This document shows, piece by piece, positions 1 through 8,072 of a stretch of 64,000 nt of DNA. The notes beneath the pieces were generated by a model, which had not been told where the DNA came from, made no database searches, and saw nothing but the letters and a program-made list of their open reading frames with translations. Position 1 is the stretch's first letter. The number at the start of each line of letters is the position of its first letter. Source of the stretch: Bacteroides eggerthii (GTDB lineage Bacteria > Bacteroidota > Bacteroidia > Bacteroidales > Bacteroidaceae); the NCBI RefSeq assembly GCF_025146565.1, contig NZ_CP102258.1, positions 992,001-1,056,000 on the forward strand, in the 5' to 3' direction. Made by a program: the position numbers and the translations under genes.

Positions 1-373
1 ATATATAGTCGGCGTAATCTCTGTCTGCTGTGAACTGGAATTTGCCGGGCATAAAAGTTTCTAATTCGGCGCACATTCCGGCGCAGATACCCAACAGGCA
101 AAAGGGTTCGCCTTCCCGGTTGGCATCTTCTATCAGTGCGTTCAGTACCTTGTTTAAATCGCCGTTGCCGATAGGCATCATATATACAAGCTCTCCTTCG
201 GCCCAAAATTTCAATAACAGGAAACCGTCCATAACAGCGAATTTCGTATTATATAAAAAACGCCAACTGCATAAGTTGGAAAATGACAGATCACAGTTCT
301 GTCGTGGGCTATTCAGGGTAAAGGAAGTTATAAGTTCTTTGTCTTCTAGTTCAATATCTTTAAATTGAATCAT
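1..373 (-). CDS. DUF2156 domain protein, N-terminal part (runs off the window)
   Basis: The minus-strand reading frame opens with ATG at 371-373 and stays open to base 1, giving 124 codons beginning MIQFKDIELEDKELITSF. The motif NCDLSFSNLCSWRFLYNT followed by a segment reading MMPIGNGDL is typical of the DUF2156 family, which has the GNAT-like fold of the phosphatidylglycerol lysyltransferase C-terminal domain. In Bacteroides these are standalone cytosolic proteins of unknown substrate. The catalytic half lies outside the window. The next gene, lrgB, is on the same strand 51 bp upstream. Family call is by pattern recognition; function is unknown. Confidence 0.75.
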   Translation of the reverse strand, partial: MIQFKDIELEDKELITSFTLNSPRQNCDLSFSNLCSWRFLYNTKFAVMDGFLLLKFWAEGELVYMMPIGNGDLNKVLNALIEDANREGEPFCLLGICAGMCAELETFMPGKFQFTADRDYADYI

Positions 374-424
374 ACGTTATCTCTATTGGTTTAAGAATAT
401 AATAACAAAAATAGGATGATTTTG

Positions 425-1120
425 TTAGAGCAGCCCTAACAATCGCAAAATTGTTGGCGTTAATAAAGCTGTGAGAATCCCGTTAAGTGTAAGTCCGAGG
501 CTGGCAAATGCACCGTATTTACTACTGATGTCCATTGCTGCCGATGTACCGACCGCATGTGCGGCAGCTCCCAAGGAGAGACCCTGTGCCATGGGACTTC
601 CGATGTGGGTGATTTTCATGGTTTTAAACCCTAATATTCCACCCAGCAGACCAACGCAAACCACTACGGCGGCAGTCAGTGCAGGGATGCCTCCTATCGA
701 CTTCGTAACTTCCATGGCTATCGGGGTGGTTACGGATTTGGGGGCTAATGAATAAATAATCTCGTCGGACGCTCCCATCAACTTGGCTATCAGAACTACG
801 GAAATAACTCCTACAATGCATCCCGCCAGTTGTGAAAGCAGAATAGGCAACAACTGTTTCCTGATAGTTTCCAGTTGCAGATACAAAGGTACACCTAATG
901 CGACTACCGCCGGTTTGAGCCAGAATTCAATCAGATACCCTCCTTTATTATATGTGTCGTAACTGATATTCGCCATCTTCAGGAAAATAATGAGTATGGC
1001 GATGGTCAGCAGAATGGGATTCAGCAACATGATTCCTGTCTTCTTTTGAAGCAGCTTGGCTAAGAAGAATATCCCGAAAGTAATAGCCAGCAGGAAGAAT
1101 TCGTTTTCCAGAAAGTTCAT
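425..1120 (-). CDS. lrgB: LrgB/CidB family membrane protein
   Basis: This 231-residue protein is almost entirely hydrophobic, with about six to eight predicted membrane segments and the family signature SLAPKSVTTPIAMEVTKSIG near residues 125-145. LrgB works with LrgA in the inner membrane. The pair was first described as controlling murein hydrolase export and autolysis and is now also linked to transport of small three-carbon metabolites such as pyruvate. The start overlaps the lrgA stop as ATGA, so the two genes are translationally coupled. The adjacent divergent pta-ackA operon of acetate metabolism is suggestive, but a functional link is only an inference. Confidence 0.9.
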   Translation of the reverse strand: MNFLENEFFLLAITFGIFFLAKLLQKKTGIMLLNPILLTIAILIIFLKMANISYDTYNKGGYLIEFWLKPAVVALGVPLYLQLETIRKQLLPILLSQLAGCIVGVISVVLIAKLMGASDEIIYSLAPKSVTTPIAMEVTKSIGGIPALTAAVVVCVGLLGGILGFKTMKITHIGSPMAQGLSLGAAAHAVGTSAAMDISSKYGAFASLGLTLNGILTALLTPTILRLLGLL

Positions 1121-1455
1121 TTGATTTTACGCGTTAGTTGGTGAACCCACCCGGTAACAACAAGCACCAATAGAGTGCTGATTAACGATGCGGTGACAAT
1201 GGGCCAGAATTCGGCGGCAATAATATCAAAATAAAGCATAAGGGCCACACCGGGCGGAATGAAGAAAAAGCCCAGGTTGGCTACTAAAAAATCGGACATC
1301 CCCTGCACCCAGTGCAGTTTTATCCAACCTAATTTTAAGAAAAGGGTGAGCAGCAGCATGCCGATGATGCTGGAGGGGAGTTTGATATCCGTTAAGAATA
1401 CAATCAATTCACCTAAGGCCAGACATCCGAAAAGAATAGCGCATTGACGGATCAT
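1117..1455 (-). CDS. lrgA: LrgA/CidA family membrane protein
   Basis: A 112-residue holin-like protein with four hydrophobic segments, the usual size for LrgA/CidA. The sequence LPSSIIGMLLLTLFLKLGWI is characteristic of the family. It is the first gene of the lrgAB pair and its stop overlaps the lrgB start by 4 bp. It is transcribed divergently from pta across a 232-bp intergenic region. The family call is strong; the cargo or physiological role in Bacteroides is not established. Confidence 0.88.
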   Translation of the reverse strand: MIRQCAILFGCLALGELIVFLTDIKLPSSIIGMLLLTLFLKLGWIKLHWVQGMSDFLVANLGFFFIPPGVALMLYFDIIAAEFWPIVTASLISTLLVLVVTGWVHQLTRKIK

Positions 1456-1631
1456 AATACCTGATTATTAAATAATACCTACCTAATTGAAAACTAGGAA
1501 AACGCTGCAAAGTTAGCTATTTGAAATGAGGAACTATACCGTAAATCATCTGTTAGTGTTAAATATTATAATAATTCTCGTTTGGTATGGAAAAAGGCTT
1601 AGAATTGCAATGTGGATATTGCAAAATTGTG

Positions 1632-1639
1632 TACTTTTG
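1632..1639 (+). promoter_or_regulatory. Candidate promoter (-7 box) of pta-ackA
   Basis: TACTTTTG matches the Bacteroides -7 consensus TAnnTTTG and lies 48 bp before the pta start codon, in the region between the divergent lrgA and pta genes. No clear TTTG -33 box is seen at the expected distance; TTGC-containing sequence lies there. Confidence 0.5.
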
Positions 1640-1687
1640 CGCAGTGAATAACACGAACTACCGATTCTTATACACAATTAAAATATC

Positions 1688-2704
1688 ATGCAAAGATTAA
1701 TTAATGAAATTTTAGAGCGTGCGAAAGCCGATCGCCAACGCATTGTTCTTCCTGAAGGTACGGAAGAACGCACATTGAAAGCTGCCAATCAAATTTTGAC
1801 AGACGGTATTGCAGACCTCATTCTTTTGGGCAATCCTGCTGAAATCAACGCTTGCGCAACAGAGTGGGGACTTGGTAATATTTCCAAGGCTACTATTATT
1901 GATCCGGAGAACAATCCGAAGCAGGAAGAATATGCACAGCTGCTGTTCGAACTGCGTAAGAAAAAAGGCATGACTATTGAAGAAGCCCGCAAATTGGTTA
2001 CCAATCCGCTTTACTTGGGTTGTTTGATTATCAAGAACGGCGATGCGGACGGTCAGTTGGCAGGCGCCCGCAATACTACCGGTGATGTGCTTCGTCCGGC
2101 TTTGCAGATAATCAAGACAGCTCCGGGCATTACTTGTGTCTCTGGTGCGATGTTGCTGTTGACACATGCTCCTGAGTATGGAAAGAACGGTGTTCTGGTG
2201 ATGGGAGATGTTGCTGTAACTCCGGTTCCTGATGCTTCTCAGCTGGCACAGATCGCTGTTTGTACAGCACGTACGGCTAAGGCTGTTGCAGGACTTGATC
2301 CCAAGGTGGCATTGTTGAGTTTTTCTACGAAGGGCTCTGCAAAACACGAAGTGGTGGACAAAGTGGTGGAAGCCTTGAAAATTGCTAAAGAACTGGCTCC
2401 TGACATTGCTATTGACGGTGAATTGCAGGCTGATGCAGCGCTGGTTCCTGAGGTAGGCGCCAGCAAAGCTCCGGGTTCTGCCATTGCAGGCAATGCAAAT
2501 GTGTTGGTTGTTCCGAGTCTTGAGGTAGGTAATATCTCTTACAAGTTGGTACAGCGTTTGGGACATGCCGATGCGGTTGGTCCGATCTTGCAAGGTATTG
2601 CTCGCCCGGTAAACGATTTGTCACGCGGTTGCTCCATCGAAGATGTTTATCGTATGATTGCAATTACTGCAAACCAAGCTATTGCAGCTAAACATAATAA
2701 ATAA
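1688..2704 (+). CDS. pta: Phosphate acetyltransferase
   Basis: Converts acetyl-CoA and phosphate to acetyl phosphate and CoA in the cytosol, the first step of substrate-level ATP formation from acetyl-CoA. The 338-residue length matches the short, single-domain Pta class that lacks the N-terminal DRTGG regulatory region. Family motifs are visible: RIVLPEGTEERTLKAA at the N-terminus, GARNTTGDVLRPALQIIKT around residue 125 and SALVPEVGASK-like sequence near the CoA site. The ackA gene follows after 15 bp, as expected for a pta-ackA operon. Confidence 0.97.
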   Translation: MQRLINEILERAKADRQRIVLPEGTEERTLKAANQILTDGIADLILLGNPAEINACATEWGLGNISKATIIDPENNPKQEEYAQLLFELRKKKGMTIEEARKLVTNPLYLGCLIIKNGDADGQLAGARNTTGDVLRPALQIIKTAPGITCVSGAMLLLTHAPEYGKNGVLVMGDVAVTPVPDASQLAQIAVCTARTAKAVAGLDPKVALLSFSTKGSAKHEVVDKVVEALKIAKELAPDIAIDGELQADAALVPEVGASKAPGSAIAGNANVLVVPSLEVGNISYKLVQRLGHADAVGPILQGIARPVNDLSRGCSIEDVYRMIAITANQAIAAKHNK

Positions 2705-2719
2705 TTCAAAATTAATATC

Positions 2720-3916
2720 ATGAAAGTTTTAGTATTGAACTGCGGTAGCTCGTCTATCAAATATAAATTGTTTGATATGGACCATAAAGAGGTTATCGCT
2801 CAAGGTGGTATTGAAAAAATAGGTTTGAAAGGCTCTTTCCTGAAGCTGACTTTGCCTAATGGTGAAAAAAAGATTCTGGAAAAAGATATATCGGAGCATA
2901 CTGTAGGTGTAGAGTTCATCCTGAATACATTGATTAGTCCTGAATATGGTGCAATCAAATCTTTGGATGAAATCAATGCAGTTGGTCACCGCATGGTACA
3001 TGGTGGTGAGAAGTTCAGTGAATCGGTATTGCTGACGCAGGAAGTGCTGGATGCATTTACTGCTTGCAATGATTTGGCTCCGCTTCATAATCCTGCCAAT
3101 TTGAAAGGTGTAAACGCGGTTTCGGCTATTCTGCCTGATGTTCCGCAAATAGGTGTATTTGATACTGCTTTCCACCAGACAATGCCTGATTATGCATACT
3201 TGTATGCCGTTCCTTACGAATTGTATGAAAAATATGGCGTCCGTCGTTATGGTTTCCATGGAACTTCTCACCGTTATGTGTCAAAACGTGTTTGTGAGTT
3301 TTTGGGCGTGCAACCGGAAGGAAAGAAAATTATTACTTGTCACATTGGTAATGGTGGCTCTATCTCTGCTATCAAAGATGGCAAGTGTGTGGACACCAGC
3401 ATGGGGCTGACACCGTTGGAAGGATTGATGATGGGTACTCGTAGCGGTGACATCGACGCCGGCGCTGTCACTTTCATCATGGAGAAAGAACATTTGGATG
3501 CAAACGGAGTGTCCAACCTTCTGAATAAAAAGAGTGGTGTATTGGGCGTTTCGGGTGTATCCAGCGATATGCGCGAATTGGAAGCGGCTGTTGCTGCCGG
3601 TAATCCGAAAGCTATTTTGGCGGAAAAGATGTATTTCTATCGTATAAAGAAATACGTGGGTGCTTATGCTGCTGCTTTGGGCGGTGTGGATATTATCGTA
3701 TTTACAGGTGGTGTCGGCGAGAACCAATGCAACTGCCGTAGCGAAGTATGCGAAGGGTTGGAATTCATGGGCATCAAAGTAGACCTGAAAAAGAACGAAG
3801 TACGTGGTGAAGAAGCCGTAATCTCTGCTGATGACTCTAAGGTTAAAGTAGTGGTTATTCCGACCGATGAAGAACTGATGATTGCTTCGGATACAATGGC
3901 TATCTTGAATAAATAA
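2720..3916 (+). CDS. ackA: Acetate kinase
   Basis: Makes ATP and acetate from acetyl phosphate and ADP, completing the pathway begun by pta just upstream. The 398-residue length is normal. ASKHA-fold signatures are present: the N-terminal LNCGSSSIKYKLFD, the GFHGTSHRYV motif near residue 178, the phosphate-binding HIGNGGSI and the C-terminal VFTGGVGEN. The operon ends at a strong hairpin just downstream. Confidence 0.98.
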   Translation: MKVLVLNCGSSSIKYKLFDMDHKEVIAQGGIEKIGLKGSFLKLTLPNGEKKILEKDISEHTVGVEFILNTLISPEYGAIKSLDEINAVGHRMVHGGEKFSESVLLTQEVLDAFTACNDLAPLHNPANLKGVNAVSAILPDVPQIGVFDTAFHQTMPDYAYLYAVPYELYEKYGVRRYGFHGTSHRYVSKRVCEFLGVQPEGKKIITCHIGNGGSISAIKDGKCVDTSMGLTPLEGLMMGTRSGDIDAGAVTFIMEKEHLDANGVSNLLNKKSGVLGVSGVSSDMRELEAAVAAGNPKAILAEKMYFYRIKKYVGAYAAALGGVDIIVFTGGVGENQCNCRSEVCEGLEFMGIKVDLKKNEVRGEEAVISADDSKVKVVVIPTDEELMIASDTMAILNK

Positions 3917-3919
3917 CAA

Positions 3920-3996
3920 AAAGGGCCGGGCCCTTTCTGAATAAAGAGCAGCCATCACCTTGCTTGAAGATTATAGCAAAGGTGATGGCTGCTTTT
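3920..3996 (+). terminator. Tandem hairpins after ackA
   Basis: Two hairpins follow the ackA stop. AAAGGGC / GCCCTTT with a 3-nt loop lies at 3920-3936. A longer stem, GCAGCCATCACCTT pairing with AAGGTGATGGCTGC (3948-3992), is followed by TTTT. The second is a standard rho-independent terminator and can also serve the convergent hydrolase gene that ends at 4020. Confidence 0.85.
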
Positions 3997-4019
3997 ATAT
4001 TCTTTGTCTATCTGATGTT

Positions 4020-5900
4020 TCAGTTCAGCCTATTGAACGTAATCCTTGATGGATGCTCTTTTTGATGAAGCACTTTGATTGTTGATTTGATAAAATCGTT
4101 ATTGCTGCATTGATATATGTCAACAAATTGCTGCGGATTCCGGTCTACTAAGGGAAACCAACTGCTTTGTATCTGAACAACAATTTTGTGTCCCTTCTTA
4201 AATGTATGTGCTATGTCGTTCATGGAAAAGCAGATACGAGTGGGGTGATTGGGAGTAAAGGCTTCAGGATGTTCGAAGCTATTCCTGTATCTTCCTCTCA
4301 TTACTTCTCCCCGTATTAGCATTTGATATCCGTTCATTAGATAGGTGTGCTTTTGAGACGGATTTTGATAATCATCAGGATATTCATCTATAATCTTAAC
4401 CACGAAATCTGCATCTGTTGTAGTTATGGCAACTTCTAGCTCGGCTTTAATGGCGCCGCCTAGGGTAATGTTTTCTTTTAGCGGTTCGGTCTTAAAAGAT
4501 AATACATCTGGGCGGCGTTCGGAAAAACGCTGGTCGTCTGTCATATATTCTTTAGGGCGGGTATATGTAGTCTTGTCTGTATATGGTACGGGCTTATCAG
4601 GGTCTGATATATACTCTGAATAAGATTCCTTTTTTTCTGGAGGACACATGTTTAATGTTCCGTTTTCGCCCAAATAGAATGAAAGGGGGTGTGTGCCTGT
4701 TGGTGGCCATGCATGGAATTGCTTCCACTCGTTTTTTCCGGAGAAGAAAACGGTTGCCTTTTGTGATGTGGGAGTGGAGTTTCCTGTATTGTTCAAGTGG
4801 TATTGTAGGAAAGGATATTCTATATTATTACGGTAATATAGAACTGTTTGAGAACCGAAATCTATATTGCCGAGGTTGCTCTGGCCTTTACCATTCCAAG
4901 CGCCATGATGCCATGGTCCCATAATAATTTCCAAATCGGTTTGAGGGCTTTGCTTGCGAATAGCCTTGTATAACTCCCAGGCTCCATAGCAATCTTCTGC
5001 GTCGAATAGACCTCCCACTATTAATACAGCGGGATCAATATCGTAACAGGAACGACGGCTGTCCCGTTCTTGCCACCATTGGTCATAATTTGGATGTTCC
5101 ATCAATTCTTTCCAATAGGTGATGCTGTCACCTGCAATGCGAGTTAAGTCTTTCAGGCTGCCAACATTCAGAAAAAAGGAGTATTCATCTGTTAGGTAAT
5201 AGGGCTTGGCTGGTGGCAGGTTGTCGGTCGGGGTGGGGCGCGGGCGATTGACTGAAGTGGCAAATCTGAAACCGTCGCAAAGCATAAATGCGCCGTTGTG
5301 GTGATAGTCATCCCCCATGAACCAGTCGGTGACAGGGGCTTGGGGAACTACGGCTTTGATTGCCGGGTGCTTACTTAGTGCCCCCATGAGTGCATAAAAT
5401 CCTGAATACGAGGATCCGATAATACCGATATTTCCGTTGTTGTGTGTATGGGATAACAACCATTCGGCTGTATCATATACATCACTGGCTTCATCTGTGT
5501 CATCCTGTTTTGTTTTATTGCGGATGAACGGGCGTACATTGATGAACTCACCTTCGCTCTTCCAACGTCCTCGCACGTCCTGTATTACAAAAATATATTT
5601 TTCGTGGGCATACTTTTTCCATATGCCCCATAGCTTGTTGTTAAACTTCTTTCCGTAGGGTGATGCCTTGTAGGGCGTCCGGGTCATTAATATAGGTGCT
5701 TTTTGGGTTTGCTGGAGTGGTTCGTATATTGCGGTGTATAAGCATATGCCGTCTCGCATGGGAATCATAACTTCTTTTTTATGGTAGTTCTCGGTTATCC
5801 AAGCTTCAGTTATCTCTTGTGCCGATAGATTAAGTGATAGCCAGATATAAAGCAGGGTAAAGCATAAGGCCTTACCCTGTTGATTTATTGAATGGATCAT
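4020..5900 (-). CDS. Secreted alpha-amino-acid ester hydrolase (CocE/NonD, S15 family)
   Basis: Start chosen at 5900 so that the protein begins with a signal peptide (MIHSINQQGKALCFTLLYIW, cleavage near LSAQ). An upstream ATG at 5933 would overlap the regulator gene. The mature alpha/beta-hydrolase carries nucleophile S164 in GSSYSG, acid D300 and H332 in GPWHHG. The residues that separate amino-acid ester hydrolases from cocaine esterase are also here: D198 (34 after the serine, in GDDYHHNGAF) and E302/D303 in LFDAEDCYGAW. This trio corresponds to the carboxylate cluster that holds the substrate alpha-amino group (D208, E309, D310 in the Xanthomonas enzyme). I infer cleavage of an aminoacyl ester in the periplasm, possibly D-alanyl esters of teichoic acid. 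It follows the DeoR-type regulator after 25 bp and is probably cotranscribed. Annotation pipelines may call it glutaryl-7-ACA acylase or X-Pro peptidase. Confidence 0.82.
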   Translation of the reverse strand: MIHSINQQGKALCFTLLYIWLSLNLSAQEITEAWITENYHKKEVMIPMRDGICLYTAIYEPLQQTQKAPILMTRTPYKASPYGKKFNNKLWGIWKKYAHEKYIFVIQDVRGRWKSEGEFINVRPFIRNKTKQDDTDEASDVYDTAEWLLSHTHNNGNIGIIGSSYSGFYALMGALSKHPAIKAVVPQAPVTDWFMGDDYHHNGAFMLCDGFRFATSVNRPRPTPTDNLPPAKPYYLTDEYSFFLNVGSLKDLTRIAGDSITYWKELMEHPNYDQWWQERDSRRSCYDIDPAVLIVGGLFDAEDCYGAWELYKAIRKQSPQTDLEIIMGPWHHGAWNGKGQSNLGNIDFGSQTVLYYRNNIEYPFLQYHLNNTGNSTPTSQKATVFFSGKNEWKQFHAWPPTGTHPLSFYLGENGTLNMCPPEKKESYSEYISDPDKPVPYTDKTTYTRPKEYMTDDQRFSERRPDVLSFKTEPLKENITLGGAIKAELEVAITTTDADFVVKIIDEYPDDYQNPSQKHTYLMNGYQMLIRGEVMRGRYRNSFEHPEAFTPNHPTRICFSMNDIAHTFKKGHKIVVQIQSSWFPLVDRNPQQFVDIYQCSNNDFIKSTIKVLHQKEHPSRITFNRLN

Positions 5901-5925
5901 GATATTAGATGTAATATATGCTATA

Positions 5926-6690
5926 TTAAACAATGATAAGCTCTATCCCGATTTCTTCGATAGACTGTGCCATTGCTTTGGATATTCCAGAATCTGTGAT
6001 GATGACGTCTACCCGGTTGAGGTCACAAATCTTGCCGAAGCCTCTCCGTCCGAATTTTGAGGAATCAGCCAATATGATTGTACGCAGGGAAGCTTCTATC
6101 ATTTTCTTGTTTAGATTGGCTTCTGCGATATTTGAGTTGGTGATTCCATGTTCCAAGTCAATTCCGTCTACTCCCAAAAAAAGTTTGGAGCAGGTGATTT
6201 GTTCAAAAAGTTGTGAAGTATAATCGCCAATTACAGAACAAGAATTTTTTCTGACTGTACCTCCTAATTGGATAACTTCTATGTTATTGACTGCATTCAG
6301 CAATATGGCTGTTTTTAAAGAGGCAGTCACTACGATTAAATGTTCTATCGGAGTCAGTTGCTCTGCAAGCATGTGGACGGTTGATCCTGAAGCTATAATA
6401 ATAGAGTCGTTTTTCTCTATTAGTTTAGCCGCGGCTATTGCGATTCTTTTCTTTTCGTTTGTTTGCAGCTTTTCTTTCTCCTGAACATTGATCTCCGGAG
6501 TCACGGGATTAATGGGGCTTGCACTTCCATGAGTGCGGTAAAGCAGTTTCTTCTCTTCTAAATATTTTAGATCTTTTCGAATGGTAACGGGAGTGACCTC
6601 CAGGTCTTTAGCGATATCATTTACTTTGATAAAGCCATTCCTGTTTAAACATTCAAGGATATACTTATGTCTTTCTGCTATACTTGTCAT
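5926..6690 (-). CDS. DeoR/GlpR-family transcriptional regulator
   Basis: A 254-residue repressor-type protein with an N-terminal winged helix-turn-helix (VNDIAKDLEVTPVTIRKDL, residues about 23-41) and a DeoR C-terminal sensor domain containing FLGVDGID and LADSSKFGRRGF. Family members bind phosphorylated sugars or polyols, and GlpR binds glycerol 3-phosphate. It is divergent from the glycerophosphodiesterase / G1P dehydrogenase operon, its likely target. It is a clear paralog of the regulator at 37784-38569, sharing CSKLF-GVDGID and the ADSSKFGRRGF block, which controls the glpABC locus. The inducer here may be glycerol 1-phosphate or a related compound (inference). Confidence 0.9.
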   Translation of the reverse strand: MTSIAERHKYILECLNRNGFIKVNDIAKDLEVTPVTIRKDLKYLEEKKLLYRTHGSASPINPVTPEINVQEKEKLQTNEKKRIAIAAAKLIEKNDSIIIASGSTVHMLAEQLTPIEHLIVVTASLKTAILLNAVNNIEVIQLGGTVRKNSCSVIGDYTSQLFEQITCSKLFLGVDGIDLEHGITNSNIAEANLNKKMIEASLRTIILADSSKFGRRGFGKICDLNRVDVIITDSGISKAMAQSIEEIGIELIIV

Positions 6691-7081
6691 TTGAAATTCT
6701 ATTTTTTACAAAGGTAAACTAAATCTTAATAAATAACAAATGAAAGTTGTAAAAGTTTCATTATATAATGTAAGTTTCTACTTATTTCTTTTTTTTATTT
6801 CTAAAAACGAAAAAATATTTGCTTTTTTTGTTGTGGTGTATTTCTTTTTATGTATTTTTGCAGTGTTATTTCTTTCTATTCGTTTCGTGTTTTCGAAAAA
6901 CGAATATTAAACAAAAGAAAACGAAATAATCTGCTTGCCCATGAAAGTATGCTAAAACAGAGAAATAGGAAAGCTGGATGTGATATTTATCATTAAGCAT
7001 TTTATTACGTTACCTGTGTGGTGAGTAAGATTTGAATAATGAGTGATTTGTTTAATGTGGAATTTTAAAAAAAATAGTACC
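6691..7081. promoter_or_regulatory. Divergent control region with TTTCGTTT-type operators
   Basis: This 391-bp AT-rich region separates the regulator from the glycerophosphodiesterase operon and holds no gene. On the plus strand a Bacteroides-like promoter is visible: TTTG at 6827-6830 and TATTTTTG at 6853-6860. Copies of AAACGAAA or its complement occur at 6805-6812 and 6919-6926. An inverted repeat ATTCGTTT / AAACGAAT spans 6878-6905, just downstream of the expected transcription start, where a repressor would block elongation. TTCG...CGAA dyads are typical of GlpR-type operators. Binding by the adjacent regulator is inferred. Confidence 0.6.
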
Positions 7082-7987
7082 ATGAAAAACTATGCAAAGC
7101 TATTTAAAACGTCAATGGCTCTCCTTATGCTGGGAGGCCTGTTGGTGGCACCGGATTTGTCTGCACAGAATAAACTGAACACACTGAAATTTGATAAAAC
7201 ATCTCAGCTGAGAGACTTTTTTAGCTATAAAGGAGACGGAACGATACTGGTTAGCGGTCATCGTGGAGGATACGAGGTGGGTTATGCGGAGAACTGTATA
7301 GAAGGGCTGGAGAATGTTCTTACCCAAATGCCCGCTTTCTTTGAAATAGATCCTCGCCTGACTAAAGACAGTGTGATTGTACTAATGCACGATGCAACTT
7401 TGGATCGTACTACCACAGGGAAAGGTAAGGTAAAAGACTATACATGGGAGGAGCTTCAGTCGCTTCGTTTGAAAGATCATTCCGGTAAAGTGACAGATTG
7501 CCGTATTCCGACTTTAGAAGAAGTTATTGTTTGGAGTAAAGGCAAAACAATTATCAATTTAGATAAAAAGGATGTTCCGATGTCTATGATCGCAGCTTTG
7601 ATAAAAAAGCATAGAGCAGAAAAACATGTAATGCTGACAGTGCATACAGGTGCACAGGCGAGGTACTATTACGACCGTTTTCCTGATATTATGATGTCTG
7701 TCTTTGCTCGCAACATGAAAGAGTTTGAAGATATATCAATTTCGGGTGTACCTTGGGAAAACATGATTGCTTATGTTGGCCGCACTTTAACTCCGGAGAA
7801 TAGTAAAATATGCGAAATGCTTCATGCGTATGGAGTGCGTTGTATGATTAGTGTAGCACCGACACATGACAAACTGCCTACTATTGAAGAACGTGCGGCA
7901 AAATATAAGGAGGAGATTGACAAGAGGCCGGATATTATAGAATCGGATATACCGACGGAAGTGTGGAAGGTCTTGCACTCTCGGTAA
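7082..7987 (+). CDS. Secreted glycerophosphodiester phosphodiesterase
   Basis: Start set at 7082, where a signal peptide begins (MKNYAKLFKTSMALLMLGGL, cleavage after DLSAQ). An in-frame ATG at 7043 gives no signal sequence at its N-terminus. GDPD-family catalytic residues are present: H60-R61 in SGHRGG, the metal ligands E88 and D90 in FEIDPRL, and H103 in LMHDATLDRTTTG. The enzyme should hydrolyse glycerophosphodiesters to glycerol phosphate and an alcohol in the periplasm. GlpQ-type relatives act on phospholipid head groups and on teichoic acids. It is the first gene of an operon with G1P dehydrogenase (85 bp gap), transporter, phosphatase and EEP phosphodiesterase. Confidence 0.9.
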   Translation: MKNYAKLFKTSMALLMLGGLLVAPDLSAQNKLNTLKFDKTSQLRDFFSYKGDGTILVSGHRGGYEVGYAENCIEGLENVLTQMPAFFEIDPRLTKDSVIVLMHDATLDRTTTGKGKVKDYTWEELQSLRLKDHSGKVTDCRIPTLEEVIVWSKGKTIINLDKKDVPMSMIAALIKKHRAEKHVMLTVHTGAQARYYYDRFPDIMMSVFARNMKEFEDISISGVPWENMIAYVGRTLTPENSKICEMLHAYGVRCMISVAPTHDKLPTIEERAAKYKEEIDKRPDIIESDIPTEVWKVLHSR

Positions 7988-8072
7988 TTGATTTGTCTTC
8001 CGGAAATGAATATCCCGGAGTTTGTGATAAAAATAACCTAATGGATAATTTAATAATAAGGAAATTATAAAT

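Noticed and set aside
30..368. Plus-strand 112-codon frame at the window start
   Set aside because: The minus strand holds a DUF2156 protein in the same span with clear family motifs.
1712..2593. 293-codon frame antisense to pta
   Set aside because: Pta on the plus strand is unambiguous; the antisense product is Cys- and Ser-rich without family features.
4020..5900. Reading the S15-like hydrolase as a cocaine esterase or X-Pro dipeptidyl-peptidase
   Set aside because: The presence of D198, E302 and D303 at amino-acid-ester-hydrolase spacing is better explained by that subfamily.
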